From: Limnovirga soli
GTDB lineage: Bacteria; Bacteroidota; Bacteroidia; Chitinophagales; Chitinophagaceae
Direction: 5' to 3'
Length of the DNA stretch: 64,000 nt
Assembly: GCF_013106755.1 (NCBI RefSeq)
Contig: NZ_WHPF01000015.1
Location: forward strand, 95,929 to 159,928
Part shown: positions 1-8,605 of the stretch, in pieces
Numbering within the stretch: the first letter of the stretch is position 1
Layout of the letters: each line of letters starts with the position of its first letter
Position numbers and translations under genes: made by a program
Notes under the pieces: generated by a model
The model's database searches: none
Told to the model about the DNA's origin: nothing
The model's input: the letters and a program-made list of their open reading frames with translations, nothing else

Positions 1-1299
1 GGGGTAAAACTCCTGTACATGTTCTACAATTACCAAAAGCAGCACAGCAAAAATGGAATAACTAAATGCTGTTGGCGGTTCGCCCCTGTAAAAACCACCT
101 GTTTTTAGGGTAAACATAGATTTGGTTATATACCATGCATCGTCTAAAGTTTGTGCCCTAAAAAAGGTAATAGTGGTACTTACAAAAAAGTAAACACCTA
201 ATATTCTAAAAAAATTGGCCGTTTTGCCCAGTAAGGCGTGTATTTTTTTAAGCAGTGGGTTTAAGATTCTTTCAAACACCAGAAAAAGGCCATTTAGTAA
301 GCCCCAAACAATAAAAGTATAATTGGCCCCATGCCATAAACCACTTATGGCAAATACAAATACCAGGTTAAACATGCTGATAACCAACCCTTTTCTGCTG
401 CCACCCATGGAGAAATAAAGATAATCTCTAAACCAGGTGGTTAAGGATATATGCCAGCGTTGCCATACTTCCTGAAAGCTTTTTGAAATAAGCATGGGGC
501 GCCTGAAATTAGTCATAAGATCGTAACCCATTACCCTGGCGGCCCCTATGGCAATATCAGAATATCCTGAGAAATCGCAATATATCTGAAACCCAAATAA
601 ACAGGTGGCCACAATCATACTTATACCACTGTGGTAATGGGAATTATTATACACAGCATCTACATAAATAGCCACCCTGTCTGCCACCACCAGCTTTTTT
701 ACAAAACCCCATAACATTAATCGTAAGCCACAAACCACACGGTTATATTCAAAGTGCTTTTCTTCATAAAACTGGTGGATAATGTTTTGTGGCCTTTCTA
801 TAGGGCCCGCCACCAATTGCGGATAAAACATTACATACAAGGCATAAATACCAAAATGCTTTTCCGGTTTTTGATGGCCGCGATACACTTCAATAGTATA
901 ACTCATGGCCTGAAATGTGTGAAAAGTTAATCCAACCGGCAGCAGAATTTCTAAATGAGGAATAGGGTCTTTATACCCAAAACCATCCAATAGCAAACTA
1001 ATATTATGGTTTAAAAAATTGTAGTATTTAAAAAAAGCCAGTACGCCAATATTGGCAATAAGACTCATGGTTAAAAAAAGCCTTCTTTGGTAACCGGTTG
1101 ATTTAGCAATATAAATGCCTGCAAAATAATCTACCACTACTGTAAAACCCAGTATTAAAATATAAACGGGCAAAAAATACATATAAAAATAGCAGCTGGC
1201 AGCCAATAGCAAACCCCATCTGTATTTATGTGGCAATACAAAAAAAAGCAAAGTTACAACTATAAAAAAGGCAACAAAAGCCAATGAATTAAATACCAT
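1..1299 (-). CDS. MBOAT family O-acyltransferase (AlgI-like), 3' end outside window
   Basis: The reading frame is open from the ATG at 1299 down to base 1, giving 433 residues without a stop, so only the C-terminus is missing. Hydrophobic segments alternate throughout, as expected for a polytopic inner-membrane enzyme. Two hallmark motifs are visible: QRWHIS with H283 and SGLWHGAN with H323. H323 matches the conserved catalytic histidine of membrane-bound O-acyltransferases; the AlgI-type proteins share the RWHIS block. The family moves acyl, usually acetyl, groups onto exported polysaccharides or other envelope substrates. The usual SGNH-type partner is not seen on the visible side and would have to lie beyond the left edge. 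The substrate cannot be read from the sequence. Confidence 0.92.
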   Translation of the reverse strand, partial: MVFNSLAFVAFFIVVTLLFFVLPHKYRWGLLLAASCYFYMYFLPVYILILGFTVVVDYFAGIYIAKSTGYQRRLFLTMSLIANIGVLAFFKYYNFLNHNISLLLDGFGYKDPIPHLEILLPVGLTFHTFQAMSYTIEVYRGHQKPEKHFGIYALYVMFYPQLVAGPIERPQNIIHQFYEEKHFEYNRVVCGLRLMLWGFVKKLVVADRVAIYVDAVYNNSHYHSGISMIVATCLFGFQIYCDFSGYSDIAIGAARVMGYDLMTNFRRPMLISKSFQEVWQRWHISLTTWFRDYLYFSMGGSRKGLVISMFNLVFVFAISGLWHGANYTFIVWGLLNGLFLVFERILNPLLKKIHALLGKTANFFRILGVYFFVSTTITFFRAQTLDDAWYITKSMFTLKTGGFYRGEPPTAFSYSIFAVLLLVIVEHVQEFYP

Positions 1300-1786
1300 T
1301 CAGTAAGGGGTTTAAGGTGCCATCATTAATAAGCTATAAATTACCGCTTGTATAGAGGTAGTTTTACAATAAGTTCTATAGCTATTTTCTGTTTTCATAG
1401 AAAAATACAATAATGGATGTTAGGAATAATGGAAATAAAAATAGGCATTATAATTTATTTTTATTGCGATTAATTATAATAACATAAAACTGCTGTAAAT
1501 ATTATATACAGTTCAACAAACAGTTCATTAATAAGCCATTATCCTGATTTGGTAAAATGGTTATAGTACTTATAAGGCATTTTGCTATTACCAAGTATCT
1601 ATTTTGTAGCCAGCATTGGTACAAGTATGTAGCCCGGTTGTGTCACTCACTTGTACGGCTGTATGTAAATGCAACAAAAAAATACCTACATTACTTAACC
1701 CTGCTTATTAACGAAATAAACCGGTTAGCGGTTTACCTTTAAGATGCCGAAATAGGCATGTTTATAAACACCAAACAAAAACAGCT
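1300..1786. other. divergent intergenic region, promoter-containing by position
   Basis: This gap separates two divergently transcribed genes and must hold both promoters, but no convincing TAnnTTTG box was picked out. It is AT-rich and contains one degenerate copy of the dispersed repeat near 1636. A 61-codon open frame here overlaps the repeat and shows no coding features, so it is not called. Confidence 0.5.
1636..1660 (+). repeat. dispersed intergenic repeat, divergent variant
   Basis: The bases read TTGTGTCACTCACTTGTAC where the common form reads TTGCGTCGCACNCTTGTAC. The same variant recurs, inverted, at 31425-31450 with the same flank CGGCTG, so it is a subfamily rather than random decay. 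Confidence 0.65.
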
Positions 1787-3832
1787 ATGCAAACAAAATA
1801 TAAAACAGGGTCACCTTTTACATTATTCACCCTGCTAACGTTACTCTCTTGTAGCCTAACATTTTGTTCAGGGCCCAACAACAACACCCCAATAGCCGAT
1901 ACGGAAAAAATAGCTATCACCCAACCACTGCCTGCCTATTCCCGGCAAACCACCACAAAAGATGATTCCATTTTGCCTCCAAAAAATTTGTACGGGGTTT
2001 GGGGCGGTGGAGAACTTAGCCATGTGAATGCAGCCGAATACCCCTTTTTTAAAGGATGGTATATTATAAGACAATGGAAAGAAATAGAACCCGCAAAAGA
2101 TAGTTTTGCCTGGGCCGCTTTCGACGAGCAGGTACAATATGCCACCACATATCACCTCGCCATAGGGTTTATGATTTGGGCTGGGCCACATGCACCTGAT
2201 TGGCTATATGCTTACGGCGTTCCTAAAGTAAGTACAGATACCCGTAAAAAAGAAGCCGATTTTCCCTATTACCTAAGCCCGGTTTATAAAGAGCGTTACT
2301 TTAATATGCTTAAAAAAACCGCAGAACATATTCATGGCCTACCTGCGGCCCAAAGAAATAATATTGTAATGTGGATGAGTGCCGAAGGCAGCACCGGCGA
2401 TATTACCCCCTACAAAGGCCGGCCAATTAACGACAAATACAATATTTCCGAAGAAGATTGGACCCATTTTAAAAAAGAAGTTTGGACATACATGTACCAG
2501 GTTTGCCAAACAGCCACTCCACGCATTAACCTGCTGGTAAACCAGGGCAACGATGGGCGCTATTTTAATTGGCTTATGGCCAATATGCCCAATGTTTGGA
2601 TGAAAGCCGGCAATATTTCACATACCTACCAGTTTAATGGCGAGCAGGAATATTACAATAGGCTACAAAAACTGGATGCCAACATACAACAAGATAGCAG
2701 CGCCAACCGCACCCGTGGAGAAATTACCGTTAGCGGTAAATGGTTTAACACCAACGAAAGCTGGAATATGTATGCCCTAATCAGCTCATGTTTGCATTTT
2801 GGGCTGGATATATTTAATACATCGCCCAAATACATTAAAAACCCAGCAGATACAGTAAGTTTTAATTTCTTTAATTTCTATGCGGGGCATAAAGTGGCAG
2901 CCACTTCGCCGGGTGCATTTTGTGTGTTAAAAGATGCGCTGGATGCAGCAGACCTTAACAGATTTCCCGAATCAAAATATGGCCCGTTGATAGACCCCGA
3001 CAAAAAAGAACAGTATAATAAGGAAATGGATAGAAAGAGTAAAAAAGAACAGGATGTATCCATAGAAGAAGCAGATCAGGGCATTCGCTTATCAGATATA
3101 AGAAATAATTATCTGTCCCCGCAAAGGATAGAAAAAATACTGGCTGAGTATGCCCCCTATGGTGCACAACGCGGTAATATTGCTGAAGACAGCGATACCA
3201 CCAATATGCAAAAACCGGAGATACAAAAGCCCAAAAAGAAAGGCAAAAGCCCCAACCGCCAGGGCCGCAACACCGGTAAACAAAACCCAGATAAGGAGAA
3301 GAAGAAAAGCCGTAAAGAAAAAGAACCTGGCCAATTAACCAATTATCAAAAAAACCGGGAAGCCAATATGGTTATAAACGATATTGGGGTAAACCTGCTG
3401 CCCGATAATTATTACAGGTTTCTGGTGCAATACTCACCCAATACAACCAGCCGTGGTTATTGGCGGGTAGGCCCTGCAGATGCCCCATACGGCAGGTTTG
3501 CTCGTGGTTTTGATGCCAGTAATGGCATGACAGAGATGTTATTTGCCTTAGACAAAAATTTCTTTAGTGGCAACACCCTTGCGCAACCTGTGCTTATAAA
3601 AGTGATTTATTTAGATAAGGGAAAAGGAAGCTGGGCATTAAACTATTTTGCGGGTACAAAAAAGCAAGCTTACCAGGTACAATGCAATAACAGCGGCAAA
3701 TGGATTATTAAAACAATTATACTTAAAGATGCAATTTTTACTCACCAACTACCGCATAGTTGCGATGTTAGCATAAGTTATATTAATGGCGATAATACCA
3801 TTTTTAATTCAATAGAAATAATAAGGCAATAG
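1787..3832 (+). CDS. secreted glycoside-hydrolase-like lipoprotein (GH5/GH42-type TIM barrel)
   Basis: The N-terminus has a hydrophobic signal ending in a lipobox (LLSC, C22), so a lipoprotein is likely. Residues about 65-330 resemble the start of clan-A glycosidase barrels: the order WKEIEP..FAW, then IWAGPHAPDWLY, then WMSAEGSTGD, where E200 would be the acid/base candidate. From about residue 425 to 535 there is an insertion very rich in lysine, proline and glutamine, unusual in such enzymes, followed by a beta-rich C-terminal domain of about 140 residues that could bind carbohydrate. Total length is 681 residues. The substrate is unknown. It stands alone, with a paired dispersed repeat just downstream. 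The glycosidase assignment rests on motif resemblance only. Confidence 0.6.
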   Translation: MQTKYKTGSPFTLFTLLTLLSCSLTFCSGPNNNTPIADTEKIAITQPLPAYSRQTTTKDDSILPPKNLYGVWGGGELSHVNAAEYPFFKGWYIIRQWKEIEPAKDSFAWAAFDEQVQYATTYHLAIGFMIWAGPHAPDWLYAYGVPKVSTDTRKKEADFPYYLSPVYKERYFNMLKKTAEHIHGLPAAQRNNIVMWMSAEGSTGDITPYKGRPINDKYNISEEDWTHFKKEVWTYMYQVCQTATPRINLLVNQGNDGRYFNWLMANMPNVWMKAGNISHTYQFNGEQEYYNRLQKLDANIQQDSSANRTRGEITVSGKWFNTNESWNMYALISSCLHFGLDIFNTSPKYIKNPADTVSFNFFNFYAGHKVAATSPGAFCVLKDALDAADLNRFPESKYGPLIDPDKKEQYNKEMDRKSKKEQDVSIEEADQGIRLSDIRNNYLSPQRIEKILAEYAPYGAQRGNIAEDSDTTNMQKPEIQKPKKKGKSPNRQGRNTGKQNPDKEKKKSRKEKEPGQLTNYQKNREANMVINDIGVNLLPDNYYRFLVQYSPNTTSRGYWRVGPADAPYGRFARGFDASNGMTEMLFALDKNFFSGNTLAQPVLIKVIYLDKGKGSWALNYFAGTKKQAYQVQCNNSGKWIIKTIILKDAIFTHQLPHSCDVSISYINGDNTIFNSIEIIRQ

Positions 3833-3859
3833 TTATTGGCCTGGCTGTATACAAGCAGC

Positions 3860-3993
3860 AGCTTTACTTGCGTCGCACACTTCGGGGTTCTGGTTTTATG
3901 GCGGCAAAAAGCTGGCCTGAAAATGATATACGATTTAATTGCTTTACTGCTGCTACATAGCCTACAGCACAAAAGTGCGACGCAAGTAAAGCC
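3860..3993. repeat. full-length dispersed repeat (two facing arms, MITE-like)
   Basis: The left arm 3860-3885 reads GCTTTACTTGCGTCGCACAC and the right arm 3968-3993 is its inverted copy. The interior carries the GGGGTTCTGG..TTTATGGCGGC segment shared with other members. The element fills the gap between two convergent genes and could fold into a long hairpin in either transcript. Confidence 0.85.
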
Positions 3994-4047
3994 ATATATA
4001 TGCTATTGGACTGGCTAAAAAAAGAATTTAAAATGGGTTCAGTTAGG

Positions 4048-4557
4048 TTATTCAAATTTGCCAATTTTTGATTGGGATTTTAAAACAGGCCTTATTACCT
4101 TATACAATATATAACCTGCAATGCCGCCGGTAAGGTTTAGTAAAAGGTCGTCCACATCAAAAATACCGAGGCCGGTGTACCGCTGTATCAGCTCGAAAAT
4201 AAGGCTAACAAAAAGTACCGCGATAATTGTTTTAACAAATGAGCGCAATGCCATAAACAGAATGGGGAAAACCAATCCGAGTGGTATAAAACCCAATATA
4301 TTACCACCAAGGTTTAATACCTTATATGTCATTGATTTATTGTGCGAAGTAAATGTTTCTGTAATAGTTTTAAACGGCACTGTGTTGGCGTATTTCAAAG
4401 CTTCTTTGGTTGCATGATCTCTAAAACTTTGTGCAGAAAAATAATGTTTGTAGTAATTAACAGACTCCTTAAAGAGGATGAATTTGGTTAATATCAGCAT
4501 CCACCCAATAAGCACAAGGAATAAAATTCTTTTGGCCGCCTTATAGTTGTTTTCCAT
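4048..4557 (-). CDS. VanZ-like family membrane protein
   Basis: A 169-residue protein with about four hydrophobic segments. The block NLGGNILGFIPLGLVFP followed by FELIQRYTGLGIFDVDDLLLNLTGG is the classic VanZ-like signature (N..GF.PLG, E..Q, R..D..D...N..G). VanZ itself gives low-level teicoplanin resistance, but most family members in Bacteroidota are of unknown function in the cell envelope. The start has no obvious ribosome site, as is normal here. The gene is convergent with the upstream lipoprotein gene and tandem with, 87 bp downstream of, the GH95-like gene's left neighbour gap; no operon partner is evident. Confidence 0.85.
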   Translation of the reverse strand: MENNYKAAKRILFLVLIGWMLILTKFILFKESVNYYKHYFSAQSFRDHATKEALKYANTVPFKTITETFTSHNKSMTYKVLNLGGNILGFIPLGLVFPILFMALRSFVKTIIAVLFVSLIFELIQRYTGLGIFDVDDLLLNLTGGIAGYILYKVIRPVLKSQSKIGKFE

Positions 4558-4644
4558 GAAATATGCATGCGCACAGGCGCTAATTTGTACAGGTTATTCA
4601 GTTAACTTAAGCTAAGTAACAGTTTAAAAGTACAACTATTCCAT

Positions 4645-6897
4645 TTATTCGTATCCGTTTGTAAAAATTATGGTTTGGCCTTTTTGCATGGTTAGGGTAA
4701 CAATTCCGTTCTTTACTGTAACATGCTGCAGGCGGTTTGGCTTATCAATTACCCATGTAGCAAACGGCAGTTTTATATGTAAAACGCCTCCCTTTTCAGC
4801 AAATATTTTTACATTAGCAGCTACCCCGTTTTCTTTTGCGGCACTAATAATAAATGCACCTTCGACACGCAGGTTTGTGAAGGAAACATCTTTCCAGCTG
4901 GCAGGAATTGCGGGGAAAACATCAATATATTGCTGTTTACTTTGTAATAATAATTCGTGCACTCCCTGTGCAAATGCAAAATTACCTTCCAGCGTAAATG
5001 GCCTGTAGGTAAAGCTGGAATGTTCGCCCCCCTTTTGGTCTCCATTTAAATGAAAACTATTTGGCGAACAAAAATTGCTGGCAAAAATTTGCAATTGCTT
5101 TACGGCGCTATCGGCCTGTTTTGCTCGGGCATAAATACATGCAGCCCAGCTAAATGAGTAACCACACCAGTTGCGGGTACCCTTTGCCTGCAGTTGTTGT
5201 AAGGAAGCATCGATGATCTTTTTTTGCGCATTATCATCGGCATTTAGTTGTGCCAATGGGTAAATAGCCATCAGCTGTGCATGGTGGCGGTGCGATTCGT
5301 CCAGATTTTGCCCGGGGGCAATGGTAAGCCCTGTTTCATTTACATCAAATTGGGGCAGCTGGTCTAGCAGTACTTGCCAATGTTGTGCTTCAGTATTTTT
5401 ATGTAATGCAGTTGCTACTTCGGCAGCTGCGCTAAGGGCAAATTTGTACAGGCTAAGATCGTAGTTGGTATAATGGGTAAACCAGGCATTTATGCTATTA
5501 TCGTGGTATTCCGGGCTGGAGCTTAAAGCAATTTGCCTTTGGCCGTTTTCCAGATAAGTAATATGTTCAATAAAAACAGCCGCTTCATGCAAATAGGGGT
5601 AGGCTTTCTGCACGAGAAAATCATTATCCATTGAATATTTCCATTGCCAGTAAAAATGCTGTGCCAGCCATGAAGCGGTAGATGGTGATAATGAATATTG
5701 TATCCATCCCCCCATAGCCACCCCATTTAAAGTAGTTACACCAGGTACAGCCAGGCCAGGTACTCCAAAATATTGTTGAGTGAACTTTTTATTTTCAGCC
5801 TTAATACGCCATAACCAATCGGTATATACGGCCGCCTCGGTTAAATGATTGCCTGTGTAGCAGGGCCAATAGCTCAACTGTGTATTTAAGTCGTTATGAA
5901 AATCGCCTTTCCAGGGTGGCAGGTTACCGTTATCGGCAGTCCAAATAGCTTGCAGGGTAATGGCTGGTGCACCTTTGCGGCTTACACAACCCAGTTTATA
6001 CATTTCCAGGTAATACTGTTTTTCCAGCATTGTATCAGGCAGTTGCACAGATGATTGTTGCCAGAATTTTTTCCACCAACCGGCATGTTGATCCCAGCCT
6101 GTAGGCTCTTTTGCAGTGCTATTTAATGTGGGTAAATAGGCTGGTGTATTGTCTGTAATAGTCCATTGACCAATATAGCGGTTACCACTTAATTGTTGCC
6201 ATTGTACCAATATTTCATAATAGCGATTTTTTGTGGTTGGCTGATGGTACAAAATACTATTGCCTTTTTGGGTAACCGTGCCTTTGGCATAGCCTAATTG
6301 CTGTAAACCCTGGCCTTCTACACTATTACCCTGTATGCCTGTTTCACCATTATTATAAGCTGGTATAATTAATTGTGGCAGTATTACATTGCCCGGTAAA
6401 TGTTCAAAACTAAAATAGCCGGTATTTTTAGTAGCATGTATATATTGGTTAAAAACTACCCCATTGGCAAAGGTTACGGTACACAAAGCATTGGTAATGT
6501 TTAATTCAACATTGGATATTTTACCCAGTGCCGCAATATTAAATTCTATTGCACCTGCAGGTATTTTGGTAGGATAAGGTGATGCTTCGTAGGGTTCATC
6601 GCCCAGTTTTTGTACAGTATCGTAAGTATTATTATGTACCTGTTGTTGTACCCATTTAAAGTTTAGGCTAGCTATGTTAAAGGCTTTTCTTTCATCCCAC
6701 AAATCGGCCCTGTCTAAGCTAATGCGCAGCTTACCCTCTTTTTGCCATACCAATGCACCCAGCATGCCATTGCCCGTTGGAATGGCTTCATCCCAACGGG
6801 TGGCAAGTGTATTAAACGATAAATTGTGCGCTTTTTGTACCTGTGCATGCACGATGATTGTAAACACGATACAGATAAACAATACTGCTTTTTTCAT
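4645..6897 (-). CDS. GH95-like glycoside hydrolase (alpha-L-fucosidase family), exported
   Basis: A 750-residue protein with a Sec signal (MKKAVLFICIVFTIIVHAQ). The GH95 N-terminal signature is clear at about 33-50 (RWDEAIPTGNGMLGALVW), the catalytic (alpha/alpha)6 barrel follows, and the C-terminus ends in the usual beta domain. Candidate catalytic positions are D336 and N338 in HNDLNTQ, E463 in SSSPEYH and E637 in TLEGNFAF. In the family as I remember it the first motif is N-x-N and the last is DGN, so this protein appears to carry Asn-to-Asp and Asp-to-Glu changes at two active-site positions, which may mean another substrate. Family members release terminal alpha-L-fucose or alpha-L-galactose. 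It is tandem with the epimerase-like lipoprotein gene upstream, separated by a repeat, and no SusCD pair is near. Confidence 0.85.
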   Translation of the reverse strand: MKKAVLFICIVFTIIVHAQVQKAHNLSFNTLATRWDEAIPTGNGMLGALVWQKEGKLRISLDRADLWDERKAFNIASLNFKWVQQQVHNNTYDTVQKLGDEPYEASPYPTKIPAGAIEFNIAALGKISNVELNITNALCTVTFANGVVFNQYIHATKNTGYFSFEHLPGNVILPQLIIPAYNNGETGIQGNSVEGQGLQQLGYAKGTVTQKGNSILYHQPTTKNRYYEILVQWQQLSGNRYIGQWTITDNTPAYLPTLNSTAKEPTGWDQHAGWWKKFWQQSSVQLPDTMLEKQYYLEMYKLGCVSRKGAPAITLQAIWTADNGNLPPWKGDFHNDLNTQLSYWPCYTGNHLTEAAVYTDWLWRIKAENKKFTQQYFGVPGLAVPGVTTLNGVAMGGWIQYSLSPSTASWLAQHFYWQWKYSMDNDFLVQKAYPYLHEAAVFIEHITYLENGQRQIALSSSPEYHDNSINAWFTHYTNYDLSLYKFALSAAAEVATALHKNTEAQHWQVLLDQLPQFDVNETGLTIAPGQNLDESHRHHAQLMAIYPLAQLNADDNAQKKIIDASLQQLQAKGTRNWCGYSFSWAACIYARAKQADSAVKQLQIFASNFCSPNSFHLNGDQKGGEHSSFTYRPFTLEGNFAFAQGVHELLLQSKQQYIDVFPAIPASWKDVSFTNLRVEGAFIISAAKENGVAANVKIFAEKGGVLHIKLPFATWVIDKPNRLQHVTVKNGIVTLTMQKGQTIIFTNGYE

Positions 6898-6920
6898 ACC
6901 TGTTCTATATACAGTTTATT

Positions 6921-6970
6921 TTGCTGCCCAAAGTACCGGAACGATGAACCGAGCGTGGCAAGTAAAGCTG
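6921..6970 (-). repeat. dispersed repeat, right-arm variant (GAGCGTGGCAAGTAAAGC form)
   Basis: This copy has the alternative core CCGAGCGTGGCAAGTAAAGC preceded by a TGCTGCC..GGAAC flank. It lies 3' of the epimerase-like gene in sense orientation. Confidence 0.75.
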
Positions 6971-7000
6971 CTGCTTGTGCTACTGCCGGTAACAAAATAT

Positions 7001-7879
7001 TTATTTTAATTTCCCTAACTGGTCGTTATAAAATTGTATGATCTCAATTACATCAGGCAGGTTATGATCCCAATTTGATTCGTGTTCTATGGATAACATT
7101 CCGCTAAATTGCTGACGTTTTAGCTCTTGTAAAACTGCCGCAATATTTATAACGCCTTTGCCAACTACTGTATCGGCAGCATCTACCTTATTAAAAGTAA
7201 CCACATCTTTAAAGTGTACACCATATACATGGCCTTCTAATTTTTTTAAACACTCCACAGGATCCAGGCCATTACGTGCCCAGTGGCCAATATCGGCACA
7301 TGAACCAATATTTGGGTGCCCGTTACTGGCTTCCAGCACCGAGTCGGGGCTCCAGTAGTGGCTGGGGATTGGATGATCGTGTATGGCTACTTTAATACTA
7401 AAAGCTCCGGCCAGGCTATCTATATAGTCCCATTGTGCTTTTGTGGGCTCTGCTGTAATATAGCTTAAACCAAATTCTTTGGCCAGTTCAAAAGCCTTTA
7501 GCCAATCGGCATTATTATCTGGTGCAATAACACCCATGGCAGTAATGCTTATGCCTTTAGATTGGAGTAATTGTTTTAACTGGTTGCGGGTATCGGGCGA
7601 CATGCCAATACCAAATTCGCCTTTCATATCGCCACCAAGGGTTTGGCCCCAGAAGGCTTCTATATTTTTAATGCCGGCACTATCTACCTTATCTAAAGCC
7701 TGGGTAAATGTGAATTTGTTAAAGGTCCACATTTGAATGCCTATTTTAAAATTGGCCGTGCTACCCAGGGTATCTGCAGCAGTAGTATCAGTAGTGTTGT
7801 TTGCAGGTTGGCCGCTGTTACATTGGGTTAAACAGGCTGCCATTATACAGCAAATACTGGCAAAAACAATTCTTTTCAT
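7001..7879 (-). CDS. sugar phosphate isomerase/epimerase-like TIM-barrel lipoprotein
   Basis: The signal region ends in MAAC (C16), a good lipobox; LTQC at C20 is an alternative. The mature part begins FKIGIQMWTFNKFTFTQALDKVDSAGIKNIEAFWG, the typical first strand and helix of xylose-isomerase-like (AP endonuclease 2 superfamily) barrels. Later blocks include ITAEP, VAIHDHPIP, IGSCADIGHWARNGLDPVECL and LSIEHESNW, which supply the expected Glu, His, Asp and Glu metal ligands. At 292 residues it is full length. Exported members of this family are common in Bacteroidota next to sugar catabolic genes, and the GH95-like gene just downstream on the same strand fits a shared role in sugar use. The exact substrate is not known. 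Confidence 0.8.
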   Translation of the reverse strand: MKRIVFASICCIMAACLTQCNSGQPANNTTDTTAADTLGSTANFKIGIQMWTFNKFTFTQALDKVDSAGIKNIEAFWGQTLGGDMKGEFGIGMSPDTRNQLKQLLQSKGISITAMGVIAPDNNADWLKAFELAKEFGLSYITAEPTKAQWDYIDSLAGAFSIKVAIHDHPIPSHYWSPDSVLEASNGHPNIGSCADIGHWARNGLDPVECLKKLEGHVYGVHFKDVVTFNKVDAADTVVGKGVINIAAVLQELKRQQFSGMLSIEHESNWDHNLPDVIEIIQFYNDQLGKLK

Positions 7880-8116
7880 ATTGCAAGTTTTATGGTTTAA
7901 ACAGGTAAGTTAAATAAATAGCGTTCATAAATTTCAGTATTGCTTCAAATTGATAAAATAATGGCACGGATGGTGTATTTGAACCCGCTAAAAAAATATT
8001 TTAAAAAAATGGTTACATTAAGATTATCAGCGGCAACAGATATATGTAAGGGTTGAGAAAGCATAAAAACAACGCCAACGAAACCCATTTTGTAAAATTT
8101 CAAAAAAATAAAAAGC

Positions 8117-8392
8117 ATGAAAAAAATTTTGTTAGCCGCTTCATTATTAGTTGCAGGCGCCACATTCGCAGGTACTCAGAGTTTATTGGCAGTTAAACCA
8201 GCTATGTTTGCACCAAAAGGAAAGCATATCCCGGCTTCTCAGGTACCGGCTGATATCATCGCCCAGTTTAATGCAGATTACCCAACTGCTACTAACGTAC
8301 AATGGCAGGTAGAAAGAGAACATGGTGCAGTTGTTTATCAGGCATCATTTGTTTTGAACGGTACACGTATGAAAGTTAAATACCCTGCATAG
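8117..8392 (+). CDS. small exported PepSY-like protein
   Basis: A 91-residue protein with a signal peptide (MKKILLAASLLVAGATFAG). The mature part has the pattern DIIAQFNADYPTATNVQWQ..YQASFVLNGTRMKVKY, the beta-strand/helix repeat of the PepSY-like (BLIP-fold) family of Bacteroidota periplasmic proteins. Three relatives lie in this window at 40116-40397, 40664-40945 and 63598-63876. The family's role is not established. The gene ends before a dispersed repeat and a strong terminator. Confidence 0.75.
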   Translation: MKKILLAASLLVAGATFAGTQSLLAVKPAMFAPKGKHIPASQVPADIIAQFNADYPTATNVQWQVEREHGAVVYQASFVLNGTRMKVKYPA

Positions 8393-8440
8393 TTTATTTT
8401 TTGCCAACAGGTTTTGAGCCAGGCTAAAGCTATCAATTAA

Positions 8441-8468
8441 GCTTTACTTGCGTCGCACACTTGTACGG
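8441..8468 (+). repeat. dispersed repeat, single arm
   Basis: A near-consensus copy, GCTTTACTTGCGTCGCACAC followed by TTGTACGG, lying 3' of the PepSY-like gene in sense orientation. Confidence 0.85.
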
Positions 8469-8540
8469 CAACAATTGAATGCAGCAGATAATTTAATAAT
8501 AGATTACACCTTTGAAAAAAACTCTTTGCATTCAATTAAT

Positions 8541-8572
8541 AAAAACAGCCATTACTTATAATGGCTGTTTTT
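8541..8572. terminator. bidirectional intrinsic terminator
   Basis: The arms AAAAACAGCCATTA and TAATGGCTGTTTTT form a perfect stem with a 4-base loop and give a T-run on both strands, between convergent genes. Confidence 0.85.
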
Positions 8573-8605
8573 AGTTTGTTCCTGGTAACCATGTTTGTAA
8601 TTATG

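Noticed and set aside
1557..1742. 61-codon open frame in the gap before the first lipoprotein gene
   Set aside because: It overlaps a copy of the dispersed repeat and has no signal, domain or codon pattern of a gene.
3836..4018. Short frames across the first paired repeat
   Set aside because: The same repeat gives similar frames at other loci, such as the strings matching CHKSATQVK, so they are by-products of the element.
4645..7879. Polysaccharide utilisation locus
   Set aside because: Two sugar-active genes lie together but no SusC/SusD pair or dedicated regulator is present.
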